Source of the DNA: Sulfurospirillaceae bacterium
GTDB taxonomy: Bacteria; Campylobacterota; Campylobacteria; Campylobacterales; Sulfurospirillaceae
DNA: 64,000 nucleotides
Assembly: GCA_028684065.1 (NCBI GenBank)
Contig: JAQUGO010000005.1
Span: 1-64,000 of the forward strand
Reading direction: 5' to 3'
In this document: piece by piece, positions 8,579 to 16,725 of the stretch
Numbering within the stretch: the stretch's first letter is position 1
Layout: each line of letters opens with the position of its first letter
Position numbers and translations under genes: made by a program
Notes under the pieces: model-generated
What the model saw: the letters and a program-made list of their open reading frames with translations, nothing else
Database searches by the model: none
Told to the model about the DNA's origin: nothing

Positions 8579-8581
8579 CAG

Positions 8582-9688
8582 ATGTCACAACGTCAATTAG
8601 CCATGGTAATGGACTTAAATAAATGTATTGGATGTCAGACCTGTACCGTTGCTTGCAAAACTCAATGGACAAACCGCAATGGGCGAGAGTATATGTATTG
8701 GAACAATGTTGAAACCTATCCTGGAAGTGGCTATCCTAAAAAATGGATGGAACTGGGGGGTGGTTTTGACACAGCAGGGGATTTGCAACTGGGAGTTGTG
8801 CCAAATATTGCCAGTGACTATGGTGTGCCTTGGGATTATAATTTTGAAGGCTTAGCCAAAGGGGAACAACTTAAACCTGATGTCACGCCGACATGGGGGC
8901 CAAACTGGGATGAGGACGAAGGGGCTGGGAATTTTCCGAATGATAACTACTTCTTTTACATTCCTCGTATCTGTAACCATTGCAGTAACCCAGGATGCCT
9001 TAGTGCATGCCCGCGGGATGCTATTTTCAAGCGTGACCAAGATGGCGTGGTTTTAGTGGATTTGGATAGATGCCAAGGCTATCGTTACTGTATTGCTGGG
9101 TGTCCGTACAAAAAAATCTATTTTAACCCTAAAATTTCTAAAAGTGAAAAGTGTATCCTCTGTTTCCCTCGCATTGAAAAAGGTTTACCGCCAGCGTGTG
9201 CGCAACAATGTGTTGGACGTATTCGTTTTGTAGGCTTTTTAGATGATGAAGATGGGCAAGTATATAAACTCGTCACCAAATACAAAGTGGCATTACCTCT
9301 TCGCAGTGATTATGGTACGGTACCGAATGTTTATTATGTGCCACCAACCGAAGCACCACCGAAGTTTGATGCCCATGGAAAAATCATCGAAGGTAGTACA
9401 CGTGTACCGATGGAAGAGCTTGAAAAACTTTTTGGAAAAGAGGTTCATGCTGCTGCAAAGACGCTTAAAGATGAGATGAAAAAGCGCAAAGAGACAGGGG
9501 AAAGCGAGTTAATGGATTTATTGATTGCGTACAAGCATGACGATATGTTTAGACTCGATAGTGGTTATTATGCGGATTATGCCAAGTCACATTCACTTGA
9601 ACCTATTAAAATTGTAGATGAGCGCTATATCAATGGAAAGTTTACTAAAGAAATGAAGTTTTTTGCTCCAAAAGGAGGTCACGCATGA
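8582..9688 (+). CDS. Iron-sulfur beta subunit of the periplasmic molybdoenzyme
   Basis: A 368-aa NarH/SerB/EbdB-type electron-transfer subunit with four cysteine groups: Cys15-18-21-25 (CIGCQTCTVAC), CNHCSNPGCLSAC, CQGYRYCIAGC and CILCF...CAQQCVGRIRF. In the third group a tyrosine (CQGYRYC) takes the place where NarH has tryptophan and others cysteine, the sign of one [3Fe-4S] and three [4Fe-4S] clusters. It has no signal peptide and should travel to the periplasm with the Tat-tagged alpha subunit. It starts 3 bases after alpha and overlaps the gamma gene by 4 bases. It would pass electrons between the molybdenum subunit and the haem-b subunit. Confidence 0.9.
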   Translation: MSQRQLAMVMDLNKCIGCQTCTVACKTQWTNRNGREYMYWNNVETYPGSGYPKKWMELGGGFDTAGDLQLGVVPNIASDYGVPWDYNFEGLAKGEQLKPDVTPTWGPNWDEDEGAGNFPNDNYFFYIPRICNHCSNPGCLSACPRDAIFKRDQDGVVLVDLDRCQGYRYCIAGCPYKKIYFNPKISKSEKCILCFPRIEKGLPPACAQQCVGRIRFVGFLDDEDGQVYKLVTKYKVALPLRSDYGTVPNVYYVPPTEAPPKFDAHGKIIEGSTRVPMEELEKLFGKEVHAAAKTLKDEMKKRKETGESELMDLLIAYKHDDMFRLDSGYYADYAKSHSLEPIKIVDERYINGKFTKEMKFFAPKGGHA

Positions 9689-10872
9689 AAAAGATAGTAA
9701 TCCTAGCGCTTACATGTAGTCTATTTGGGCTGAGCAGTGCAATGGCAGAATCTATTGTGGCCTCAAAAGTGAGTGATGACCTTTCCAAAATAAATATAAA
9801 CTCAAAGGTATGGCAAGGAGCAAAGGAGCAGAGTTTTATCGCGTATCCTCAAACAACGATTGAGATGATTGATGCAGATGTCATAAAACTTAATGCTCAC
9901 AATAAAGCCAAAAAGATTTTGGTAAAAGCACTGAGTGATGGGCAAAATATTGCTTTTTTACTCAAGTGGAAAGATAGTAGTAATAATGTGCAAGAAGGGT
10001 ATAGTGCAACAGCTTATGGGGATGGTTTTGCTGTGCAATTGCCTATAAAACTTGATAGCTTACCGTATATTGGTATGGGTAGCGAAGGAAGACCGGTGAT
10101 TGTACACTTGCAAAAAGCAACGGGTAAAACGTATGAGCCCAATGGCAATAAGGACGTCTATCATCAAGTCAATGCAAGTAATCAAAATGCTTTTGAGAAG
10201 GATTTACAAACCTATAAAGGGGATGTGACCGCTCTTGGCAATGGTGACTATCAACGCGCCTTCATCAGTGAGGGATTTCGCTCAATGACACAAATCAAAG
10301 ATAACAGTGAAGATGCGATGATGCAGATGAGTTATAGTAAAGGTATGTGGAGTGGTGTTATTGTTCGAAAATTAAAAAGTGCCAACTTGGATTTAAGTAA
10401 GGGTACATTTCCTGTGGCTTTTGCTTTTTGGGATGGTGATAAAAAAAATAGAGATGGCGCTAAAGTGTTGAGCTCATGGTTGGGTGTTAGTGTGCAAGGC
10501 AGTAACGTAAAACTTTCTTATTTGGATGAGATGAATGGGGGAGATGCCAAAAATGGAGAGCAAGTAATGCTGGACAATTGTTCTTCATGCCATCAGTATA
10601 AAGAGATTAAAAATGCACCCAACTTTATGGCTCCAAACCTATCAAATATTGGAGGGTACTCCAATGCAAGTTACTTGGTAGAATCTATCACTCATCCAAA
10701 TGCGGTAGTCGTTCCTGGCTACAATGTGAATGCTCATCCAAGTTATCCGTGGTACAGTGTTGATGATAAGGGTGTGCGTACATCGATGATGCCTCCTTTT
10801 GATAGCTTGGATAAAAAGAGCTTAACTGATTTAGTGGCGTATCTTAAAACCCTCAAAGCGGAGGTTGAATAA
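9685..10872 (+). CDS. Haem-b gamma subunit fused to monohaem cytochrome c
   Basis: A 395-aa secreted protein (signal peptide ending SSAMA, ~21). Residues ~25-275 resemble the ethylbenzene dehydrogenase/SerC/DdhC gamma domain that binds haem b through Met and Lys. The signature IGMGSEGRPVIVHLQKA is visible, with Met131 the likely ligand. Residues ~285-395 are a class I cytochrome c: CSSCH at 299-303 and a Met-rich MMPPF near 368 for the sixth ligand. Classical gamma subunits stop after the haem-b domain, so this fusion builds in the link to the periplasmic cytochrome pool. No NapC, NrfD or NarI quinol-linking subunit is encoded nearby. Its stop overlaps the next start (TAATG). Confidence 0.88.
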   Translation: MKKIVILALTCSLFGLSSAMAESIVASKVSDDLSKININSKVWQGAKEQSFIAYPQTTIEMIDADVIKLNAHNKAKKILVKALSDGQNIAFLLKWKDSSNNVQEGYSATAYGDGFAVQLPIKLDSLPYIGMGSEGRPVIVHLQKATGKTYEPNGNKDVYHQVNASNQNAFEKDLQTYKGDVTALGNGDYQRAFISEGFRSMTQIKDNSEDAMMQMSYSKGMWSGVIVRKLKSANLDLSKGTFPVAFAFWDGDKKNRDGAKVLSSWLGVSVQGSNVKLSYLDEMNGGDAKNGEQVMLDNCSSCHQYKEIKNAPNFMAPNLSNIGGYSNASYLVESITHPNAVVVPGYNVNAHPSYPWYSVDDKGVRTSMMPPFDSLDKKSLTDLVAYLKTLKAEVE

Positions 10873-11267
10873 TGAAAACAACGCGAATTTTACTTAGCCT
10901 TTTACTGGCTACGGGTGTTTTTGCGGCGGGGAATGTAGAAAAAAAAGGTTTTTTAACGACGAAGTGGTGTGCGCAGAATGGTTATTTTTCAGATTGCCGT
11001 TTGGAAAGTGTTGCATGTGGTAGTGGTGATTGTTTTAAAACTTGGGAGTTTGGTGATAAAGTCAAAGAAGAGTTAGTTCTTTTTGTACATGAAGAGGGCA
11101 AAATGTATTCAATTGATTATTCTGGGATTGAGCGTTATAAATTGGATGAACCTATGAATGTGAATGGTGTGACGATTATCGGACAACTCAAAGGAGATAC
11201 AATTGTTGCAACAGGCTATAAAGCACCGCCACCGGCTACAAAAAGCTTTTTCAAGGGTTGTCTATAA
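10872..11267 (+). CDS. Small secreted cysteine-containing protein of the molybdoenzyme operon
   Basis: A 131-aa protein of unknown function. Residues 1-18 form a signal peptide (LLATGVFA). The mature part has five cysteines (KWCAQ, DCRLESVACGSGDCF and FKGCL), a pattern suited to disulfides or metal binding. The middle (VKEELVLFVHEEGKMYSIDY) looks beta-rich. It overlaps the gamma-subunit stop by one base and sits between the structural genes and the TorD-like chaperone. This makes an assembly factor or accessory subunit likely. I know no family to assign it to. Confidence 0.7.
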   Translation: MKTTRILLSLLLATGVFAAGNVEKKGFLTTKWCAQNGYFSDCRLESVACGSGDCFKTWEFGDKVKEELVLFVHEEGKMYSIDYSGIERYKLDEPMNVNGVTIIGQLKGDTIVATGYKAPPPATKSFFKGCL

Positions 11268-11285
11268 TGATGTGGGGCTTGAGGC

Positions 11286-11849
11286 ATGGATGAAAGACAA
11301 CGTGCTTTAGTTTACGCTTTTTTATCAAGGATGTTTTCCAATATCCTTGATAAAAAACTCATCGTAGAGTTGCAAAAAGATGATGTTATTTTAGAGTTGC
11401 TTTTGGGCGAAAGGAAAGAGTGGTTTTTGAAGAAACCTCTCGAAGAGCTAGAAGAGCTTTTAAATGTAGATTTTACTTCACTTTTTTTAATGAACTCTAT
11501 GCCTATTGAATCTTCTATCATAGATGATAAAAATGAGGTTTTAGTAGGACTTCAAAATCCCGTGATGCAATTTTACTTTGAACACGGCTATGAGCTTAAT
11601 CTACAACGCTCTCATATTCAAGCACCAGACCATTTGAGTCTTGAATGCGGGTTTATGCAAAATCTTATTTTAAAAAATGAAATCCAAGCCCAAGAGACCT
11701 TTTTAGAACAGCATCTTTTAAATTGGGTTCCAATGTATCTTTTGGGGATTCAAAGTATGGCGCAAACACCTTTTTACCAAGCGTTATGTGAATTTGGAAC
11801 TGAATTTTTAATGGCAGATTATGAAACGATGATGGCTAAAAATGGATAA
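11286..11849 (+). CDS. TorD/DmsD-type molybdoenzyme chaperone
   Basis: A 187-aa all-helical cytoplasmic protein with the TorD-family motif PDHLSLECGFM (residues 114-124). These chaperones bind the Tat signal of a molybdoenzyme, hold it until Mo-bisMGD is inserted, and release it for export. Its place in the operon makes the 957-aa alpha subunit the obvious client. The gene follows a short 18-base gap and overlaps the ferredoxin gene by 8 bases. Confidence 0.87.
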   Translation: MDERQRALVYAFLSRMFSNILDKKLIVELQKDDVILELLLGERKEWFLKKPLEELEELLNVDFTSLFLMNSMPIESSIIDDKNEVLVGLQNPVMQFYFEHGYELNLQRSHIQAPDHLSLECGFMQNLILKNEIQAQETFLEQHLLNWVPMYLLGIQSMAQTPFYQALCEFGTEFLMADYETMMAKNG

Positions 11850-12897
11850 AGTTTACTATACCGATAGAGTGGGATTACTGCACTTTGATAGACTCTCATG
11901 CCTTCGCAACGAATATGCCAATAATGACTGCACGCTATGCAAAGACATTTGTCCAACAGAAGGATTTGAATTTAAACAAGGTAAACTTCGTCTCAATCCT
12001 GCGACATGCACACAGTGTGGTGCATGTCTTGGAAGTTGTCCTACGGGGGCACTCTCTCATTTTGCTTTTGAGATAGATAAGATAGAACAACGTATTGCTA
12101 AAGAAGAGCATATAAGCCTTACATGCAAAGAAAACTTGCCGTGTCTTGGTGCTTTCTCAGTACACGATTGGATTAGTATCGTATTAAAATCTCATAAAAG
12201 TTTTACATGTAATCTTTCTTACTGCCATAACTGTCCTTTAAATGAACACCGAAAATTATCGCAATTCATCGAACAGAGTATTGATGAGGCCAATCGTTTT
12301 GTGACCAGATTAGGAGAAAAACAGCAGATAAATAAAGTTTTTGAAACAGAAGTACCCAATGATTCGCGAAGAGCTTTTTTAACCCGTTGGGTTTCAAGTT
12401 CTAAAAAAGAGGATATCACTATTCCTCTCATTGCCCCTCTTTCTACACCATCTTTAGAGCGAATGAAAAAGATACTCAAACCTTATGTGCTTGAGATGGA
12501 AAACAGTATAATAGAAGAAAACTTTTCTTTTATTCACACTAAAATAATCGTACAACAAACATGTACAAATTGTAAAGAGTGCGTTCAATTTTGCCCAACA
12601 CATGCCCTGAGCTATAACGACGATAGCACAAAAATCCTTTTTCAAATAGGTAAATGTATAGGGTGTACTATTTGTGAAGATATTTGCAAACCAAAAGCCA
12701 TTACTACGGTTCAAAAACCTTTTGATTTAGCTGTCTTTGCTTTTGATAGGGCAAAAATCTTGGTTGAGCATGAATTACAAGTCTGTCTTATCTGTAAATG
12801 TGCTTTTTCATATAAAGGTGGTGAACAAATATGCGAACGATGTGCTTCCTTTGAAAAAGAACACTCTGATATGTTTACTTTGGCCAGTGAATTATAA
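11842..12897 (+). CDS. Polyferredoxin with 4Fe-4S motifs and a CxxC-CxxC tail
   Basis: A 351-aa cytoplasmic iron-sulfur protein. Cysteine groups in order: CTLCKDIC, CTQCGACLGSCP, an intervening region with LSYCHNCP, CTNCKECVQFCP and CIGCTICEDIC. The C-terminal CLICKC...CERC looks like a zinc- or cluster-binding knuckle. This gives up to four cubane clusters. There is no signal peptide. It follows the TorD-like gene with 8 bases overlap and ends the operon. Similar ferredoxins accompany TorD-like genes in other Campylobacterota clusters, so a role in maturation or in supplying electrons during assembly is plausible but unproven. Confidence 0.8.
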   Translation: MDKVYYTDRVGLLHFDRLSCLRNEYANNDCTLCKDICPTEGFEFKQGKLRLNPATCTQCGACLGSCPTGALSHFAFEIDKIEQRIAKEEHISLTCKENLPCLGAFSVHDWISIVLKSHKSFTCNLSYCHNCPLNEHRKLSQFIEQSIDEANRFVTRLGEKQQINKVFETEVPNDSRRAFLTRWVSSSKKEDITIPLIAPLSTPSLERMKKILKPYVLEMENSIIEENFSFIHTKIIVQQTCTNCKECVQFCPTHALSYNDDSTKILFQIGKCIGCTICEDICKPKAITTVQKPFDLAVFAFDRAKILVEHELQVCLICKCAFSYKGGEQICERCASFEKEHSDMFTLASEL

Positions 12898-13107
12898 TTT
12901 TAAAATATATCTCATGAAAGTTTGTTATTAAGTAAACTTGAAAATAAAATTAATTATAATTTGAAACTTTTTATTTTAAGTTACTTATTAATACATTTTG
13001 TAACACTCGTACCATACAGTTGATGGAATAACCACCTTATGTAAGTGCTTTATAGCGTATAACTATGTAACTTATGTTCATAAAATAGTCGCAATTGAGG
13101 GGTATGA
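12898..13107. other. Intergenic region before the ETF operon
   Basis: 210 AT-rich bases hold no gene. A weak 6-bp inverted repeat (AAGTTT/AAACTT) around 12918-12939 may help end the upstream operon. GTATAACT near 13058-13065 could be a -10 box for the downstream genes. GAGGGG at 13097-13102 is the ribosome site that favours ATG 13108 over the ATG at 13104, which stops after two codons. Confidence 0.4.
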
Positions 13108-14760
13108 ATGGATAATACCAACACATTAACCACAGATATTATCATTGTAGGTGCTGGACCAGCAGGCTTAAGTGCTGCTATACATTTAGCTGATGAGTTT
13201 AAAAAAATAGGTATAAAAAAACGCATTATGGTGATTGAAAAGGGTAATGCCGTGGGTGCTCACATCCTTTCAGGTGCCATTATTAAAGCGGATGCGTTTA
13301 AGGAGCTTTTGAGTGCTGAAGAGTTTAATGCACTTCCCTTTGACAGCGAAGTTACGCATGATACGACATTTAAATTAAGTGAAAATGGTGCGCTAGCACT
13401 ACCGTTTCATCCTCCAGTGATGGACAATATAGGCTATCAAATCGCCTCTTTGGGGCAAATTTGCAAGTACTTAGCCACGCTTGCTGAAGCTCGGGGTGTC
13501 GAAATCTATACGAGTTTTTCTGTGAATGAACTCTTGTATGAAAATGACAAAGTTGTGGGTATCAAAACCATTGATACAGGTGTAAACCACCATGGTGAAA
13601 AACAAAAAAACTATCAAGAAGGCACGCGTGTCTATGCCTCTTTAATCATTCTCGCTGAAGGCACCAGAGGTTCATTAGCGAAAGAGCTTAAAACAAAATT
13701 TGATTTACGTAAAGGCGTTGAGCCACAAGTTTATTCATTGGGTATTAAAGAGTTATGGAGCGTGCCGGAGGGAAACATCCAAGCAGGCGAGGTTTACCAT
13801 ACCTTTGGGTATCCACTTGAGAGTGAATTTGGTGGAGGCTTTGTGTACGGACTTAAGGACAATAAAGTTGCGGTTGGTTTTGCGGTAGGACTTGACTATG
13901 AAGACCCAAGCTTTGACATCTACAAAGCAATGCAAGTGTGGAAACAACATCCTCGTATCGCCGCACTTTTAAAAGAGGGCACACTTCTTGAATTTGGTGC
14001 TAAAACGATACCCGAGGGTGGCTGGGATGCCATCAGTAAATTGTATGTGGACAATGTTCTTCTCGTTGGCGATAGCGCTGGCTTTGTGGCAATGCCTGCA
14101 CTCAAAGGTATCCATCTAGCGGTTACTTCAGGAATGTGTGCGGCCAAAACAGCAGCGTTGGCACTTGTGAAAAAAGATACCAGCGAAGTGACATTGGCAC
14201 AGTATAAAACATTGATTGACCAAAGTCGTATACGCACAGAGATGTATCCGTATCGCAATTTTAGAGCGGTGATGTCTGAGGGCATTTTTGTGGGTGGTCT
14301 TAAATTTGGCATACAACTTTTAACCAATGGTGCTTGCCTCTTTACCCCAAAACTCAAACGTGATAACCTTACGTTAAAACGTCTCCTTAGCTTCCGTGGA
14401 ACTCCTTTTGCGAAACGCTTTAAAGGGAAATTGGACGTGGATAAAAAATTGACGTTTAACAAAGTGACGAGTGTTTTTTACTCAGGAACACAACATGATG
14501 AAGTGCAATTAGTGCATTTACATGTCAAGAATAATTATGAGTTTATCGAGCTAAATATGAAGCAATATGGCACCCCCTGTCAGCATTTTTGTCCTGCAGA
14601 GGTGTATGAAGAGCATCGCGATAAAGAGGGAAAACTCAGTTTAAAAATTCACGCTGAAAACTGTGTGCATTGTAAAACATGCGATATTAAAGCACCTAAT
14701 GATGCAATTACGTGGATGACGCCTTACGGAGGCGATGGCCCACAATACCAAAATATGTAA
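13108..14760 (+). CDS. Electron-transfer flavoprotein-quinone oxidoreductase (ETF-QO)
   Basis: A 550-aa membrane-associated flavo-iron-sulfur protein that passes electrons between ETF and the quinone pool. The N-terminal FAD fingerprint is VGAGPAGLSAA; GDSAGFVAMPALKGIHLAV supplies the second FAD segment. The C-terminal ferredoxin module has PCQHFC and CVHCKTCDIK, the four ligands of the single [4Fe-4S] cluster, followed by the family end GGDGPQYQNM. Length is that of the usual ETF-QO. Fifteen bases separate it from the fused ETF, its direct partner. In a menaquinone-using bacterium it would work with menaquinone. Confidence 0.92.
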   Translation: MDNTNTLTTDIIIVGAGPAGLSAAIHLADEFKKIGIKKRIMVIEKGNAVGAHILSGAIIKADAFKELLSAEEFNALPFDSEVTHDTTFKLSENGALALPFHPPVMDNIGYQIASLGQICKYLATLAEARGVEIYTSFSVNELLYENDKVVGIKTIDTGVNHHGEKQKNYQEGTRVYASLIILAEGTRGSLAKELKTKFDLRKGVEPQVYSLGIKELWSVPEGNIQAGEVYHTFGYPLESEFGGGFVYGLKDNKVAVGFAVGLDYEDPSFDIYKAMQVWKQHPRIAALLKEGTLLEFGAKTIPEGGWDAISKLYVDNVLLVGDSAGFVAMPALKGIHLAVTSGMCAAKTAALALVKKDTSEVTLAQYKTLIDQSRIRTEMYPYRNFRAVMSEGIFVGGLKFGIQLLTNGACLFTPKLKRDNLTLKRLLSFRGTPFAKRFKGKLDVDKKLTFNKVTSVFYSGTQHDEVQLVHLHVKNNYEFIELNMKQYGTPCQHFCPAEVYEEHRDKEGKLSLKIHAENCVHCKTCDIKAPNDAITWMTPYGGDGPQYQNM

Positions 14761-14775
14761 GCAAAGGTAAGATGT

Positions 14776-16710
14776 ATGACAACAATTATTAGTTTAATGA
14801 AACAAGTACCCCTTCCTTCGCAAATGCGTATGGGCGAAGATGGGTTGATGGATAGAACCAAAGCCAAATCAATTATTAACGTAGACTGTTCGTTTGCGCT
14901 AGAAGCAGGACTGCAACTGCGTTCCATGATGCATGAAGCGCGTCTAATCGTCTGTTCCATGGGACCACCATCGTTTGAACAATCCCTTAAAACAGCGTTG
15001 GCTATGGGATACGATGAAGCGTATCTGCTCTCCGATAGAAAATTAGGCGGTTCAGATACGTTTACCACAGGACTGGCTATCTCTAAAATGTTAAGGCATT
15101 TAGGGTTTGGAAGAGGGTTAAATGAAGATTTTATCGTTGTAGCAGGTCGCCAAACTTCTGATGGCGATACCGCACATGTACCGTCTCAAGTGGCAGAGAA
15201 TTTAGACATTCCTCAAGCGACATTTATCGAAGATGTGCAATTTGTTGAAGGAAAGATTATCGCTCGAAGGATTATCGAGGGAGGTTATCAGATTCTTAAA
15301 CTTCCTGTTCCTTGTACCCTTTCCCTCACACCAACTGGCATTCCTCCACGTCGTCCGACTTTAGCAGGTGCTGTGCGTTCACGTGCGAGTAGCATTAAGA
15401 TATTTTCGATTGATGACATTAACATGCGCGAAGAAGATGCTGGGCTTATCGGCTCTCCTACGATTGTCGCAAAGGTGGCAAACATTAAAAGTGAACGTGC
15501 TCCTATTGTGATGAGTACCGGTGAGGATAGTAAAACTTTAGTGAAAGATTTGATGCACAATGTAAAGCAAGGGAAAAATCATCTCGACGCAGTAGTCAAA
15601 AAAGAAGCCAAAGCGGTGGTGATCCCTGAAGCGTATGAAACAGTTGATTTTCGAAAGGGTGCTAGTGGTATTTTAACATGGGCTGAAGTAGCCGGTGGTA
15701 AAATCGCACGCTCTTCCCTTGAATTATTAACACCAGCAAGGCACCTAGCAGAGTCATTAGATGCAGGAACGAAGGTTCGTACAGTATTGATTGGCTCACA
15801 GCTTGAAAGCCTTGCACAAGAGCTGATAGCGCATGGCAGTGATGAGGTTATTGTCATTGATGATGCACGTTTGAGTGAGTATCGAATTCTTCCTTTTTCG
15901 GCTATCTTTGCGCAAGTCATTAAAGCTTATACCCCAGAAATCGCACTTTTCGCGGCTACTACAGCAGGACGTGAGCTTGCCCCTCGTATTGGAGTAAAAA
16001 CGCAAAGTGGTGTTACCGCGGATTGTACCGCTTTAGAGATTGGTGTGCATATAGACAATAAGAAAAAAGTGGTTTATGCACCTATCTTAGAATCCAGACG
16101 ACCAACCTATGGCGAATCAAAACTCGCAACAATTTTGGGCTTTGTATGCCCTCAAATTTCAACCGCGCGCGCTGGTACTTTTGAAGTACCAACCCGCGAT
16201 GAGAGCCGAATAGGGCTCATCACTCCTTTTACGCCACAGCTGGGTGAAAAAGAGTTTGTCACTGAGATATTAGAAACTGTGCGAGGCGAAGGCGGACTCT
16301 CTTCTTTGTTTGAAGCCGATGTCATCGTAACGGGGGGAAGAGGCGCTATTGGTGATGAAATGGCACTGGTAAAAGAACTTTCTTCTGCGCTAAAAGAACA
16401 AGGCATTAAATGCGAATGGGCTGTCAGTCGTCCTGTGGTAGACTTAGGTTTATGTGAATATGCACGACAAATTGGTCAGACGGGTAAAACGGTTAGGCCA
16501 AAAGTTTATATTGCCGTAGGTGTTTCAGGAGCGATTCAACATATCGCAGGTATGAAAGAAGCCGAAACCATAGTTGCCATCAATCACAATGCCAAAGAGT
16601 CCATTTTCTCACATGCAGATTTTGGAATTGTAGGTGAGTATGAAGAGATTCTTCCTGAACTTATCGAAGCGGTAAAAAATGGATTTGTCTTCGGATTAGA
16701 AGCACAGTAA
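14776..16710 (+). CDS. Fused electron-transfer flavoprotein (beta-alpha in one chain)
   Basis: A 644-aa protein joining both ETF subunits, normally encoded by two genes. Residues ~1-255 match ETF beta, including AGRQTSDGDTAHVPSQVAE and the LTPTGIPPRRPT segment. A linker with DAVVKKEAK follows, and residues ~290-644 match ETF alpha, with the FAD-binding end SRPVVDLGL, QIGQTGKTV, GVSGAIQHIAGM and VAINHNAKESIF. ETF shuttles electrons from dehydrogenases to ETF-QO. No acyl-CoA dehydrogenase lies in this window, so its donor is unknown. The gene lies between ETF-QO and an Nfn-like fusion, 15 bases from each. Confidence 0.9.
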   Translation: MTTIISLMKQVPLPSQMRMGEDGLMDRTKAKSIINVDCSFALEAGLQLRSMMHEARLIVCSMGPPSFEQSLKTALAMGYDEAYLLSDRKLGGSDTFTTGLAISKMLRHLGFGRGLNEDFIVVAGRQTSDGDTAHVPSQVAENLDIPQATFIEDVQFVEGKIIARRIIEGGYQILKLPVPCTLSLTPTGIPPRRPTLAGAVRSRASSIKIFSIDDINMREEDAGLIGSPTIVAKVANIKSERAPIVMSTGEDSKTLVKDLMHNVKQGKNHLDAVVKKEAKAVVIPEAYETVDFRKGASGILTWAEVAGGKIARSSLELLTPARHLAESLDAGTKVRTVLIGSQLESLAQELIAHGSDEVIVIDDARLSEYRILPFSAIFAQVIKAYTPEIALFAATTAGRELAPRIGVKTQSGVTADCTALEIGVHIDNKKKVVYAPILESRRPTYGESKLATILGFVCPQISTARAGTFEVPTRDESRIGLITPFTPQLGEKEFVTEILETVRGEGGLSSLFEADVIVTGGRGAIGDEMALVKELSSALKEQGIKCEWAVSRPVVDLGLCEYARQIGQTGKTVRPKVYIAVGVSGAIQHIAGMKEAETIVAINHNAKESIFSHADFGIVGEYEEILPELIEAVKNGFVFGLEAQ

Positions 16711-16725
16711 TTTTAGGAAAAAGCA

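Noticed and set aside
13920-14462. 180-codon frame on the minus strand inside ETF-QO
   Set aside because: It lies fully within a well-supported gene; composition is basic and Ser/Arg-rich as expected of an antisense shadow.
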